From a virus: 37,178 nt of DNA. The position numbers and the translations under genes are program-made. Each line of letters opens with the position of its first letter. The first letter of the stretch is position 1. Under the pieces are notes generated by a model that did not search any database, was not told the DNA's origin, and was given only the letters and a program-made list of their open reading frames with translations. Positions 25,222 through 32,826 of the stretch are shown piece by piece. The DNA lies in IMG/VR virus record IMGVR_UViG_3300036715_000143, positions 1 to 37,178 of that record; one strand, written 5' to 3'.

Positions 25222-26226
25222 TTACTCGTCGTCCCAGTCAGACACGATGTCTGCGAGGCTTGCCTTGGTTGCAGGAACTGCAGTAGCCTTGGATGGGGCC
25301 TTGCGTACCTCGGGCTCAGGAGCCGTGTCTTCTTCCTCTTCGACCACGGGTGCGGGAGTGAATTTAGGCTTCTTGGGGGGCTTGGCTACCGCCAAACGTG
25401 CGGCCACTTCCTCGTCATCTTCCTCCGGTGCAGGCGCTGGGATAGCCTTTACTGGGGGCTTACCGGCGATAGCCAGAGGTGCCGCCTTCACGCCGTCTGT
25501 CTGCGCTGCATTCATCACGATAGCCTTCTTGGCATCATCGCTATCGGCTTGGTCTTGAATGACTTCGTACTCGTCGTCCGTCAACCAACGGGTTGGAGCA
25601 AAGTGCAGCCTGGGGGACTCCGACTTCGTGTCGAACTTCATGCGGGTCACGATCTGCTCGGGGTTGATCGGTGGGTTCTGCGCAGCCAAGTAACGGGCGA
25701 AGGACTGCAGCGGATGCTTGTCGCCATCTGCCTTGCCGAAGATCGACGTAGCGGGCAACACCATCTGCATGACGGAACCGCCCATGTCGTTCTCAAGCAC
25801 CACAGCCAGACGCTGCTGGTAGCGGCAGGCGCGGCTATTACCCGTACCGGAACCGGCTTGGTTCTGTGGGCACGACAGGCAAGTCTCGGACTGCTTGTTC
25901 TTAGCGGAAGGGTCAGGACGCTCGCCATCGTTGGAGGAGCAATCAGGCGCTGCGGCTGTAGCATCCTTGTCGTACGCAGCAGCGTAGAACTGACGGCCCA
26001 CTTTGGGTGCTGCCTTGACGATGATGATGTCGAGGTGACGGTCTTCAATGGCGGCAACTTCCTTGCCGTTATCCATCAGACGGAACACGCCGCCCTTGAT
26101 CGAGATACGCTTACCGGCAGCGCCGCCGGAGCTACCGCCCGTCAGGGCCATTGCCGTCTCGGACAGCACGTTGTTGCGAGCGAACGCAGGTACGTTCGAG
26201 GGGTTAAATAAGGAAACTTTGCTCAT
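25222..26226 (-). CDS. Putative single-stranded-DNA-binding protein with four-Cys site and acidic tail
   Basis: A 334-aa protein from ATG 26226, chosen over 26268 because of a GAGG site upstream. The first about 215 residues are a compact domain: RISIKGGVFRLMDNGKEVA, then EDRHLDIIIVKAAPKVGRQF, then a four-Cys set (Cys96, Cys116, Cys119, Cys134) in APDC, TCLSCP and ACRYQQR, and RLAVVLENDMGG and LPATSIFGK. From about 240 it is Pro/Lys/Glu-rich and disordered, ending in IVSDWDDE. An acidic, aromatic C-terminal tip is typical of SSBs that recruit partners. The zinc-like loop recalls T4 gp32 in principle, not in sequence. I know this pattern from uncharacterised phage proteins, so the SSB role is inference from tail, domain and neighbours. 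Confidence 0.65.
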   Translation of the reverse strand: MSKVSLFNPSNVPAFARNNVLSETAMALTGGSSGGAAGKRISIKGGVFRLMDNGKEVAAIEDRHLDIIIVKAAPKVGRQFYAAAYDKDATAAAPDCSSNDGERPDPSAKNKQSETCLSCPQNQAGSGTGNSRACRYQQRLAVVLENDMGGSVMQMVLPATSIFGKADGDKHPLQSFARYLAAQNPPINPEQIVTRMKFDTKSESPRLHFAPTRWLTDDEYEVIQDQADSDDAKKAIVMNAAQTDGVKAAPLAIAGKPPVKAIPAPAPEEDDEEVAARLAVAKPPKKPKFTPAPVVEEEEDTAPEPEVRKAPSKATAVPATKASLADIVSDWDDE

Positions 26227-26236
26227 GGTATGCGCC

Positions 26237-26641
26237 TCAATTGGAAGGTTTAGTAACGCGGATTTCAAAATCCGAAAATGCGTTCAGGCCGGGTGGCACT
26301 GAACCGGGGTTGTCCGCTAAGAACTGCGCCATGTTGGTTTGGGCAATTCGTTTCTCCAGCAGATCAACGGCATGGTTCTCGACAACGAAGTCTTTGAACG
26401 CGTCCCAGTCCTGCGTGGAGTAGCGGGTTTTCTGCACCATCGACACAGTGCCGAAGGCGGTGTTAACAGACTTGACGCCCAGCGCCTTCATCTGGTCTTT
26501 CATAGCAAACTTCAGGGTGTCTTGCTTTGCTTTCAACGTCTCGACCTTGGTGTCATATTCCTTGGTCAACTCGTCAATCTCTGCCTTTATCTTTCGGTAG
26601 ACGCGGGCTAATTTGTCCATTGGTATCGTGGCTTCAGTCAT
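26237..26641 (-). CDS. Conserved-type phage protein with N-terminal coiled coil
   Basis: A 134-aa protein; ATG 26641 has AAAAAGGAGAAATC upstream. Residues 10-52 form a coiled coil (ARVYRKIKAEIDELTKEYDT). The second half (TAFGTVSMVQKTRYSTQDWD, then LLEKRIAQTNMAQFL and VPPGLNAF) follows a pattern I recall from many phage replication loci, with W-D and 'EKRI' blocks conserved. It was never given a firm function as far as I know. It lies between helicase and SSB-like genes, 10 bases before the latter, so a recombination or nuclease-inhibitor role is possible. Confidence 0.72.
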   Translation of the reverse strand: MTEATIPMDKLARVYRKIKAEIDELTKEYDTKVETLKAKQDTLKFAMKDQMKALGVKSVNTAFGTVSMVQKTRYSTQDWDAFKDFVVENHAVDLLEKRIAQTNMAQFLADNPGSVPPGLNAFSDFEIRVTKPSN

Positions 26642-26711
26642 TTTGATTTCTCCTTTTTGTGTCTAGTGTTTGACAAGTGTAGCGTGGTTTTTGCGGTCTG
26701 TGGCTCCTTTC
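26642..26711 (-). other. 70-bp spacer between helicase and coiled-coil genes
   Basis: It holds a strong ribosome site (aaaaaggaga) for the downstream gene. A palindrome ttcttaagaa spans the helicase stop region at 26709-26718. A minus-strand TACACT resembles a -10 box but lacks a convincing -35 partner. No gene fits here. Confidence 0.35.
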
Positions 26712-28271
26712 TTAAGAATTTATTTCTGTCTCAAACATCTGAGTCAGAGTAAAGTTATCCACAACCTTTGTGGATAAAGCTGTGAACATCTTCTTTTCTA
26801 CGGGGCTGCTCTCGATGTGGATAACTGTTACTTTGTCGGAGTTCTGACCCTTGCGATCTGCCCGTGCGATGCACTGAATATATTGCTCGACCGACATCAG
26901 TGGCCCGTAAAACACCACCGTATCGGCTGCGGTCAGCGTGATCCCGTGCGCCGAAGCCTGTGGCTGCATCACCAACACGCGGGGGTCTTGCTCGTTCTGG
27001 AAGCGCCGGATTGTATCGGCACGTTTGTTCGGGGTGATGCCACCGTGGATCAGCTCTACGTTGAAGCCTTTCTTGGTCAGGTGGTTGTAGATGCTGTCGA
27101 TACTGCTGCGGAACATGGCGAAGATTAACACCTTGCGGTCGGTCTCTTCCAAGATTTCTTCCAACACGGATAGCCGGGGGCCAGCATCGAACTCCACCAC
27201 ATCTTTGTCGTCTGTATACACAGCGCCGCAACTTATCTGCAACAGCTTGCTCAAGCCCGAGGCGGCGTTGACAGCGGTGATCGTTTCGCCTGCCGCTTGG
27301 ATCGACATGCGCTCCTTGAGCGTGTGGTAATACTTCGCTTGCTGCACCGTCATGGGCACCAAACGGGTCGTGGTGAGCACTGGCGGCAAGTCCAAGCACT
27401 GGGCCTTGGTAAAGCGTATCGCAGGTTGTAGCGCCTCGTGTACGAGCTGTGGGGCCGCAGGCTTTGCCGCCCACTTGAACATCGTGACCTTGTGCATCAC
27501 CTTGTCGCGCCACGCCGTAAAGAACCGGGGGATGCCGTTGGGGTTAACCAGCTTGGCCAAGCCGTACGCATCCGCCGGAGACTGCGATGCAGGTGTGCCG
27601 GTCATCATCCACAGCCGTGTCTCAGGTGTCAGGATGCTGGCCAGCGCCTTGAAGCGCTTAGTCGTGGGGGTCTTGTACGCATTGGCTTCGTCAACGATCA
27701 CCAGATCGAAACGGCCATCGTTGCGCACCTCGTTGGCGATCAGGTTCAAGCCGTCGTAGTTGGCGATGACGAACTCGAAGTCCTGCTGCACCATCTCGAT
27801 ACGGCGACTAGCCTGCGCATGGTGCGCTACAACGGCAGACCTGTGGATGACGCTGCTGCTCAAGTCCCCTAACCAAGCGCTCTGCATGATTGAGAGCGGG
27901 CAGAGGATCAGAACCCTACGCACCTTCTTGATACTCATCAGGTAGTCAGCCGCCCACAAAGCGCTCAACGTCTTGCCTGTACCCGGCTCGCTGAACACAA
28001 ATGCTCTGCGGTGAATGGTCAGGAAATCTGCTGTCGCCATCTGGTGCGACATGGGTGTGTAGCGCCCCGGCCAACCGTACCGGCCCGTAATAGGCGAAGG
28101 TACATCTTTGACACCTAAGTTTCGTAGTACCTGAACCTCTTCCAACCCCCAGTAAACCATTATCTCAAACGTCCCATTATCTTCTGACACGATATGACGT
28201 TTGGGGATTAAATGGTACTTGTCGGGGTTTCTGGTTTTGAAGAGTAGTGCTTTGTTGTCGATGACTTGCAT
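26712..28271 (-). CDS. SNF2/SF2-type DNA helicase
   Basis: A 519-aa protein. Motifs are in order: a Q-motif-like region YTPMSHQMATADF (71-83), Walker A SEPGTGKT (94-101), motif Ia VLILCPLS, Walker B VIVDEAN (191-197), motif III MTGTPA (223-228), motif IV VLIFAMFRSS (381-390), motif V ASAHGITLTAAD (439-450) and motif VI QCIARADRKGQ (466-476). The motif order and the R-x-x-R-K-G-Q ending are SNF2-like. Small single-domain SNF2 proteins are common in phages and remodel forks or drive strand exchange. It stands directly with HNH and Cas4-like nucleases, so a helicase-nuclease recombination unit is plausible. Confidence 0.88.
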   Translation of the reverse strand: MQVIDNKALLFKTRNPDKYHLIPKRHIVSEDNGTFEIMVYWGLEEVQVLRNLGVKDVPSPITGRYGWPGRYTPMSHQMATADFLTIHRRAFVFSEPGTGKTLSALWAADYLMSIKKVRRVLILCPLSIMQSAWLGDLSSSVIHRSAVVAHHAQASRRIEMVQQDFEFVIANYDGLNLIANEVRNDGRFDLVIVDEANAYKTPTTKRFKALASILTPETRLWMMTGTPASQSPADAYGLAKLVNPNGIPRFFTAWRDKVMHKVTMFKWAAKPAAPQLVHEALQPAIRFTKAQCLDLPPVLTTTRLVPMTVQQAKYYHTLKERMSIQAAGETITAVNAASGLSKLLQISCGAVYTDDKDVVEFDAGPRLSVLEEILEETDRKVLIFAMFRSSIDSIYNHLTKKGFNVELIHGGITPNKRADTIRRFQNEQDPRVLVMQPQASAHGITLTAADTVVFYGPLMSVEQYIQCIARADRKGQNSDKVTVIHIESSPVEKKMFTALSTKVVDNFTLTQMFETEINS

Positions 28272-28286
28272 TTGCTTCTCGTGTTT

Positions 28287-28547
28287 TTATTTAATGCTGT
28301 GGTCGCTTTTTCTAGCGTACGACCTGTTGGCTGCTGCAGTCTTGACTTGCAGGTTACTGCGTGTCGTTGTGCCGCCCTTGCTGAGCGCCTTCTTGTGATC
28401 GACATCTTTGCCGTCACCCTTGTGCACCAGACCTTCTTTCTCCATGATGGCGCGGGCTTGGTTGCGTGCAGCACGTTTCTTTTTAACTGCGGGCTTCTGA
28501 TCGTACGCGGGGTAGGCTGCGCGATCTGCTGGGTTTTTGTAAGGCAT
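28287..28547 (-). CDS. Small HNH endonuclease
   Basis: An 86-aa protein from ATG 28547 with AAAGGAACAGTC upstream; the longer reading from 28664 overlaps the nuclease gene and is rejected. The beta-beta-alpha metal motif is visible: DVDHKKALSKGG (Asp50, His51), SNLQV (Asn65) and a last Asn74 in AAANRSYARK. The N-terminus is basic (KKKRAARNQARAIM). Small HNH proteins of this form act as nicking or packaging endonucleases in phages. Its place between the SNF2 helicase and the Cas4-like nuclease suits DNA processing; a homing role cannot be excluded. Confidence 0.8.
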   Translation of the reverse strand: MPYKNPADRAAYPAYDQKPAVKKKRAARNQARAIMEKEGLVHKGDGKDVDHKKALSKGGTTTRSNLQVKTAAANRSYARKSDHSIK

Positions 28548-28557
28548 GACTGTTCCT

Positions 28558-29220
28558 TTAATGTTTAGGATGGTGTACACAAGTGGTGACGGGGCACCAC
28601 GGGCAAAGGGGTGAGGCTTTCGGGTTCCACACGCCCGTCTCATGCGCTTGTTCGATACGGGCAATACGCTTGCGGTATGACCACCACTCGCCTTCAGCCT
28701 GATCGACTCCCACGCTGATCTTGACCATATCGTTTTTCACGACAAAGAGCAAGGCGGCGTTCACCTTACGGATGTGCGGGAAGTGCGCGAACACCATGAT
28801 AGCCATGAGCTTGAGCTGTTCACGATCCGGGTACTTGTTGTTGCCCGTCTTGTAGTCCACCACCCACGCCGTCAGGTTGTCGTCGTCCATGATGATAAGG
28901 TCAGCGATACCGCGAACCCACACCTCTGGCCCCACCCAACCGCATGGCTGCAGGTCAGTCGTCAACGCCATCTGGTACTCGACTAGCTTGCGACCGGGCT
29001 TGGCCTTGAGCGCGTCGAGCGTGCCTGCGATGAAGTCAAACTGCTTGGGCAAGGGCTTGCCCTCACCGATGTAATCCTCGGCTGCTTTATGCAGCTCTGT
29101 TCCGTACATCGTTGCCTGCGTCTCCGTGAACTTGTGCTTCTTCAGTACCCGCACCTCGTGGTACTTCTTGGGGCAGGACTCGTAATCCTTCAGCGCTGAG
29201 TGAGACCAAACTACTTTCAT
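28558..29220 (-). CDS. Cas4/RecB-like PD-(D/E)XK exonuclease with four conserved-type Cys
   Basis: A 220-aa protein from ATG 29220 (AGGAAAAAG upstream); a longer start at 29295 lies in the preceding gene's frame. It has the RecB-family GxxxH element YGTELHKAAEDY (His44), the core RGIADLIIMDD (Asp107) and VVDYKTG (Asp122, Lys124), and Gln135. Four Cys bracket it: Cys16 in YESCPKKY and Cys206, Cys209, Cys214 in CPWCPVTTC. That is the arrangement of a 4Fe-4S cluster in Cas4 and AddB-type nucleases. It probably resects phage or host DNA ends together with the neighbouring helicase. There is no CRISPR array in the window, so no adaptation role is implied. Confidence 0.88.
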   Translation of the reverse strand: MKVVWSHSALKDYESCPKKYHEVRVLKKHKFTETQATMYGTELHKAAEDYIGEGKPLPKQFDFIAGTLDALKAKPGRKLVEYQMALTTDLQPCGWVGPEVWVRGIADLIIMDDDNLTAWVVDYKTGNNKYPDREQLKLMAIMVFAHFPHIRKVNAALLFVVKNDMVKISVGVDQAEGEWWSYRKRIARIEQAHETGVWNPKASPLCPWCPVTTCVHHPKH

Positions 29221-29452
29221 CTTTTTCCTGCTTTCTTTTCTTTGCAGCAGCGCTGCAATCGTGGCAAATAATCTTACGTAGCGTACCGAACCCAAAAGGC
29301 CGTGTGACCTTCACATCGTCTTTTTTCTTCCCTTGCTGGCATGTCCAGCAGATGTATGTTTGGCGGCTGTACAGTTCTTTGTTATCAAGGTTTATTGCAG
29401 CTCGTTTTATGTTTAGCAACCCAAACTTGCCGTACTGACCCGTACCTTGCAT
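29087..29452 (-). CDS. Zinc-ribbon protein whose frame runs 134 bases into the nuclease gene
   Basis: ATG 29452 follows GAGG and is coupled to the upstream stop (TGATATG). Residues 1-75 look real: QGTGQYGKFGLLNIKRAAIN, then a four-Cys pair CWTC (35-38) and CHDC (63-66) with a basic tail AAAKKRKQEK. Beyond about residue 78 the frame continues to TGA at 29087 in a different phase inside the Cas4-like gene, and there the composition looks like a shadow of that gene. The functional protein may be nearer 80 aa, with the extension lost in relatives or made by a frameshift. Function is unknown; four-Cys sites usually bind zinc and nucleic acid. Confidence 0.6.
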   Translation of the reverse strand: MQGTGQYGKFGLLNIKRAAINLDNKELYSRQTYICWTCQQGKKKDDVKVTRPFGFGTLRKIICHDCSAAAKKRKQEKDESSLVSLSAEGLRVLPQEVPRGAGTEEAQVHGDAGNDVRNRAA

Positions 29453-29453
29453 A

Positions 29454-29774
29454 TCAAAACCTCGCAGAGTCAATGGCTGCGGACAGCCGGTTAGCGAACT
29501 CCGTAACGAATCGCTCGTCACGGTTCAGTGTGTGCCGTCCCATGTCCTCAAGGATGGCGTGTGTCACCTCGTGCCAGAACGTGTCACGAATCTCTGCACC
29601 GGCAAGGAAGCGCCCGGTGTTGTTGTGCTTCGCGGCGATCTGGATATTGCGGTCGGCGTAGCGTGTACGACCTACGCAGTTCTTCTCGATCATGGCCTCA
29701 ACGACCTCGACTGAATACAGCTTCTTACCTACGCGCATCCTACGTGGGAACATCGCTTTTATTTTTGCCATCAT
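29454..29774 (-). CDS. Small HExxH protein, SprT-like/zincin-like
   Basis: A 106-aa protein starting at ATG 29774 (ggtaaggagaagtaa upstream) directly after the polymerase stop (taaATG). It has FWHEVTHAILEDMG with His68, Glu69 and His72, and Glu92 in DERFVTEFANRL as a possible third ligand. This is a minimal zincin core such as in SprT-like and short phage metalloproteins. Whether it is an active protease is unclear. Its lock-step position with DNA polymerase suggests a DNA-linked role, as SprT/Spartan proteins clear DNA-protein crosslinks, but that link is speculative. Confidence 0.72.
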   Translation of the reverse strand: MMAKIKAMFPRRMRVGKKLYSVEVVEAMIEKNCVGRTRYADRNIQIAAKHNNTGRFLAGAEIRDTFWHEVTHAILEDMGRHTLNRDERFVTEFANRLSAAIDSARF

Positions 29775-31784
29775 TTACTTCTCCTTACCTTTTGCCAGTC
29801 CATAACGACGATGTGCGCCACCGTCAGCGGCTAATGGAATCCCCGGAAGATACCGTGGCTCCATAGTCATTTGCGCCAAGACCCAAGTCTTAGCGAACTC
29901 AACCTCTTCATCAGGCACAACTGCTATCTGTTCGTCATGAACAGTCCCAGCCACGAAGTATTTTTTTGACACCCGTAGCATACCATCAGTCATCACGATC
30001 CGTGCTGTCGCTTGCGTGACATTGTTCGCAATCTTACCGGCGTACAGCTTGGTAGCGTCCTCACCGTACACCCATTCCCACTCGTTCTTCTTGCTGTCTT
30101 TCTTCGGCTGCTTACGCAGGTTGGGGTACAGCAGCTTCATACCGTTGGGCAGTTCGATCTCTTCCTTGCGGAACGTCAGGCACTTGTAAGTAAACTCTTC
30201 TCCGTCGAACAACGAAGTCTGAATCAACCCCGACAGCATCGACCAGAATGAGACGACCTGATACGCAGTGGCACGGTATATGTCGATGATCTTCTTGGCC
30301 GCAACGCAGTGGATCAGCAGCTCCTTCATGGTGCAGGTATGCGCGATCTCTTCCATCTTCACAAGGTTCTCGTCCCAGCTCAGGAACTGCTCGATGTACG
30401 CCTTTGTCACGCCCAACTGCAGCGCCTCGGCCTTGGTGTAGCGCACAGGTGGCGCACCGAGGAACCCAACAAGCAGTTGTGCAGCAAAGCTGGCCCAACC
30501 CAGCCCGTACCCCGCACCCAACAGCGCTGACTTGGCTGACTGCCTCAAGTCAGGGTGACTCTCCTTGGTCAAGCCGGGGATGTTGAACATCTGTGCACCG
30601 AAGGCAGCATACGGATCACCCCCCGCGCGGAAGATGTCGAGCATCTCATCGTAGTCAGACAGCCACGCCAGCACACGCGGCTCGATCTGGGACAAGTCCC
30701 CCACCACAAGCCGATACCCCGGCGGTGCCATGATGGCCTTGCGTAAGAACGAGCCGCGCTTCAGGTTCTGCATGTTGATAGCGCTGCCCTTGCTGGCCGT
30801 CCAGCGGCCCGTTGCTGCGCCGTAATAGCTCAGGGGTACCGGTAGGGTGCCTCGGCCTGCAATCTCCAAGAATCGCTGTGCTCTGGTGCGTTCCGTGGTG
30901 GACTTGACCTTGAGCCGTGCCTCACACAGCGCAGCCACATCCTCGTTGGTTCCGTTGAGCATGGCTTGGAACATGGCGTCCGTCTTGGCGAAGGCGTAGT
31001 TCATACCCACGGGGTTAGGCGTCTTGGGTGTGGGTTTCTTTTTCTTCATGGGCGGCGGCATGCCGACCGCTTCCAACAGCGCTGCGAACTGGCCGTTGCT
31101 GGCCAACGCTGCATCCGTCACACCCAAGCGCTGCAGCAACTCCTCACGCTTCTCCTTCTCTTCCTCCAACGCGTTAGCCAGCATGAGCTTGTCCAACTGC
31201 AAGACGGGTTGCGTGTACATCTTGAGCGTCATGTCGATCAGTCTCAGCTCTGACTTGGGGTAGCCTTGAACAAGTCGCTCGAAAATTCGCTCGCAAAGAT
31301 ATACGTCGTGTTTGCAATAGTCTGCAAGCTCAAGTTCCAAGTCTTTGTCCAACTCGGCCACACCATCGGTACTGTGTACGGCAGTCCCCTTGGCGGGAAG
31401 ACCAAAATCTCCCGCAAGTCTGGCGAGGGAGTTGCCAACCTCCACGCCTCGTAAAGCTCGCGCCATTGATAGCGTGTCAAAGATGAAGGCGGGTTTAATC
31501 CCGTACCTCCAAGAGAGGATGGATACATCGAATTGGGCGTTATGTGCCAAGATTGCTGTTCGTCGCCAGTCGTATGTTGATAGGATGCGAGAAAGCTCGG
31601 CACCTCCTCGATACCACTGAGTGTGCTTGTCAGTTCCGAACTCGTGTAGGCATGCTCCGAAGTCATGAAATCTAGCGTCACGTACGTACTCCTCGTTGGT
31701 CATGTATTTTAATGAATACCTACTTTTGGTGTCCCAAAAAGTTTCAAAATCAATTGCCATTATTGTGTCGTATGGGGCGCTCAA
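29775..31784 (-). CDS. Family A DNA polymerase with 3'-5' exonuclease
   Basis: A 669-aa protein. The start is a TTG at 31784 with GGGAGA six bases upstream, in a TTGA overlap with the previous stop. Exonuclease motifs are Exo I IDFET (Asp12, Glu14), Exo II HNAQFDVSIL (Asp86) and Exo III YCKHD (Tyr156, Asp160). Polymerase motifs are A VVGDLSQIEPR (Asp363), B RQSAKSALLGAGYG (Arg414, Lys418, Tyr426) and C GTVHDEQ (His616, Asp617, Glu618). All catalytic residues are present. No separate 5'-3' exonuclease domain is fused. It is the replicative polymerase of the phage, as in T7-like systems; the position next to the primase-helicase operon fits. Confidence 0.93.
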   Translation of the reverse strand: MSAPYDTIMAIDFETFWDTKSRYSLKYMTNEEYVRDARFHDFGACLHEFGTDKHTQWYRGGAELSRILSTYDWRRTAILAHNAQFDVSILSWRYGIKPAFIFDTLSMARALRGVEVGNSLARLAGDFGLPAKGTAVHSTDGVAELDKDLELELADYCKHDVYLCERIFERLVQGYPKSELRLIDMTLKMYTQPVLQLDKLMLANALEEEKEKREELLQRLGVTDAALASNGQFAALLEAVGMPPPMKKKKPTPKTPNPVGMNYAFAKTDAMFQAMLNGTNEDVAALCEARLKVKSTTERTRAQRFLEIAGRGTLPVPLSYYGAATGRWTASKGSAINMQNLKRGSFLRKAIMAPPGYRLVVGDLSQIEPRVLAWLSDYDEMLDIFRAGGDPYAAFGAQMFNIPGLTKESHPDLRQSAKSALLGAGYGLGWASFAAQLLVGFLGAPPVRYTKAEALQLGVTKAYIEQFLSWDENLVKMEEIAHTCTMKELLIHCVAAKKIIDIYRATAYQVVSFWSMLSGLIQTSLFDGEEFTYKCLTFRKEEIELPNGMKLLYPNLRKQPKKDSKKNEWEWVYGEDATKLYAGKIANNVTQATARIVMTDGMLRVSKKYFVAGTVHDEQIAVVPDEEVEFAKTWVLAQMTMEPRYLPGIPLAADGGAHRRYGLAKGKEK

Positions 31785-32068
31785 TGTATGTCTCCCGGCG
31801 CGGGCTTGTCCCCGATGAATGTGTCGTGCATCTTGGCGTAGGCTGTGGCCAGCATGTCTACCATCTCCAGCTCCTCCACGTTCACTGACAGCACGATGAG
31901 GTTGTGCTTGACCCCGTGCACCAGCACCGTGGGTCGCTGGTCTTCACCAGCGAAGCTTGCCGAGATCATCTCGAACATGCGCACCATATGCGTGGCACCT
32001 TCTACGCCCATCGCTGCGAGCCTGCCGTCTATGACAGCACTGATTGTTTGAAATTCGTCTTTATCCAT
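31781..32068 (-). CDS. Small protein before DNA polymerase, unknown function
   Basis: A 95-aa protein from ATG 32068 (AAGGAG upstream). It reads as mixed alpha/beta (MDKDEFQTISAVIDGRLAAM, then PTVLVHGVKHNLIVLSVNVE, then MLATAYAKMHD) with no recognised motif. The start lies 40 bases inside the VRR-NUC gene end, and its stop overlaps the polymerase TTG start, which suggests translational coupling to the polymerase. Confidence 0.75.
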   Translation of the reverse strand: MDKDEFQTISAVIDGRLAAMGVEGATHMVRMFEMISASFAGEDQRPTVLVHGVKHNLIVLSVNVEELEMVDMLATAYAKMHDTFIGDKPAPGDIH

Positions 32069-32349
32069 GTGATGATCTCCTTTACCTCGTTGATGTTGTT
32101 CTCGTTGACAACGAAGGCGATGCCCCCGTTGCTGTTGATTGCTGCGATCTCTCGATCTTGCAGCGCTGTTGTCTTGCCCTTACCCGCCTTGATCTCGATG
32201 GCTAAGAAGAACCCCTGCACGCAGCAGATGATGTCGGGGATACCCGCACGCCCGAAGCCATTGGCCGCAGGACTGAAGTAGTACACCCCCTCCTCGACCA
32301 GCACCTTGCGTACGGCAGCTTTGACCTTGCCTTCAGGGGTTTGTGCCAT
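32029..32349 (-). CDS. VRR-NUC domain nuclease
   Basis: A 106-aa protein; ATG 32349 has TTGGAGAAAGACA upstream, so the longer reading from 32454 is rejected. The core is a PD-(D/E)XK-type VRR-NUC: GIPDI (Gly36, Pro38, Asp39), the FFLAIEIKAGKGKTTALQ stretch (Glu52, Lys54, Gln64) and a last AINSNGGIAFVVNE strand. Family members are Holliday-junction or flap-type nucleases, often stand-alone in phages. It overlaps the next gene and sits in the same operon as the polymerase, which fits repair or recombination of replicating DNA. Confidence 0.88.
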   Translation of the reverse strand: MAQTPEGKVKAAVRKVLVEEGVYYFSPAANGFGRAGIPDIICCVQGFFLAIEIKAGKGKTTALQDREIAAINSNGGIAFVVNENNINEVKEIITWIKTNFKQSVLS

Positions 32350-32527
32350 TGTCTTTCTCCAATAAAAGTTTACGGGCCATCTCCAGCGCTGCCTTGGCGT
32401 TGAGGCGCTCTTGCTCCAAGTCGTACGCTTGCTCTTGCATACGGAGGTACGCATCGACTGCGAAGTCGGCTAGGTTCTTGTTGCTCCACGCCGCGAAGTT
32501 CGGGATGTCTTTGATCGGCGGGTTCAT
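32333..32527 (-). CDS. Short helical protein before VRR-NUC
   Basis: A 64-aa protein (NPPIKDIPNFAAWSNKNLAD, then a helix AYLRMQEQAYDLEQERLNAK). I chose ATG 32527 because it forms an ATGA overlap with the upstream stop; ATG 32539 is possible. It ends inside the VRR-NUC start. Function is unknown; the second half is a charged coiled coil. Confidence 0.68.
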   Translation of the reverse strand: MNPPIKDIPNFAAWSNKNLADFAVDAYLRMQEQAYDLEQERLNAKAALEMARKLLLEKDNGTNP

Positions 32528-32826
32528 GGTAAGTTCCATTCCATAAAAGTTTCTCCTTTGTGTTGCGCTATTACAAGGCGACCAACATCTTCCCCGCAAA
32601 TTTCGCAACTCATTTCAATGGTCAGGCCATCGCGTCTACTGCTGGGGCACCCATCCATAAGGGCGTTTGCACTTACTGTGGTGTCGAACCCGTACGAATC
32701 GACGAGACACCCCCGAGTACCGTCTTCTCCAAGACGTGTAAAGATACGCACTCTACCGTGGTGCAAGTACGTGTCTCCGCATTTGGGGCAAACGAGTTTG
32801 CCGTTTTCTACTTTTACTGCGTTCAT
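32524..32826 (-). CDS. Small zinc-ribbon protein
   Basis: A 100-aa protein with CPKC (residues 13-16) and CEIC (74-77), which probably form one zinc site, and beta strands between them (HGRVRIFTRLGEDGTRG). ATGA overlaps couple it to both neighbours. Proteins with the opening LVCPKCG-x-x-x-x-HH are frequent in phage early regions; their function is not known. Confidence 0.75.
   Translation of the reverse strand: MNAVKVENGKLVCPKCGDTYLHHGRVRIFTRLGEDGTRGCLVDSYGFDTTVSANALMDGCPSSRRDGLTIEMSCEICGEDVGRLVIAQHKGETFMEWNLP

Noticed and set aside
25549-26211. 220-aa plus-strand frame opposite the SSB-like gene
   Set aside because: Opposite to a well-supported gene with a ribosome site; no recognisable protein pattern.
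26755-27513. 252-aa minus-strand frame in another phase of the helicase
   Set aside because: Arg/Gly-rich translation lying fully inside SNF2 motifs read in the right phase.
28208-28474. 88-aa minus-strand frame near the HNH gene
   Set aside because: Overlaps the HNH gene in another phase and lacks the HNH pattern.
28558-29220. Cas4-like gene as part of a CRISPR system
   Set aside because: No Cas1, Cas2 or repeat array in the window; neighbours are phage replication genes.
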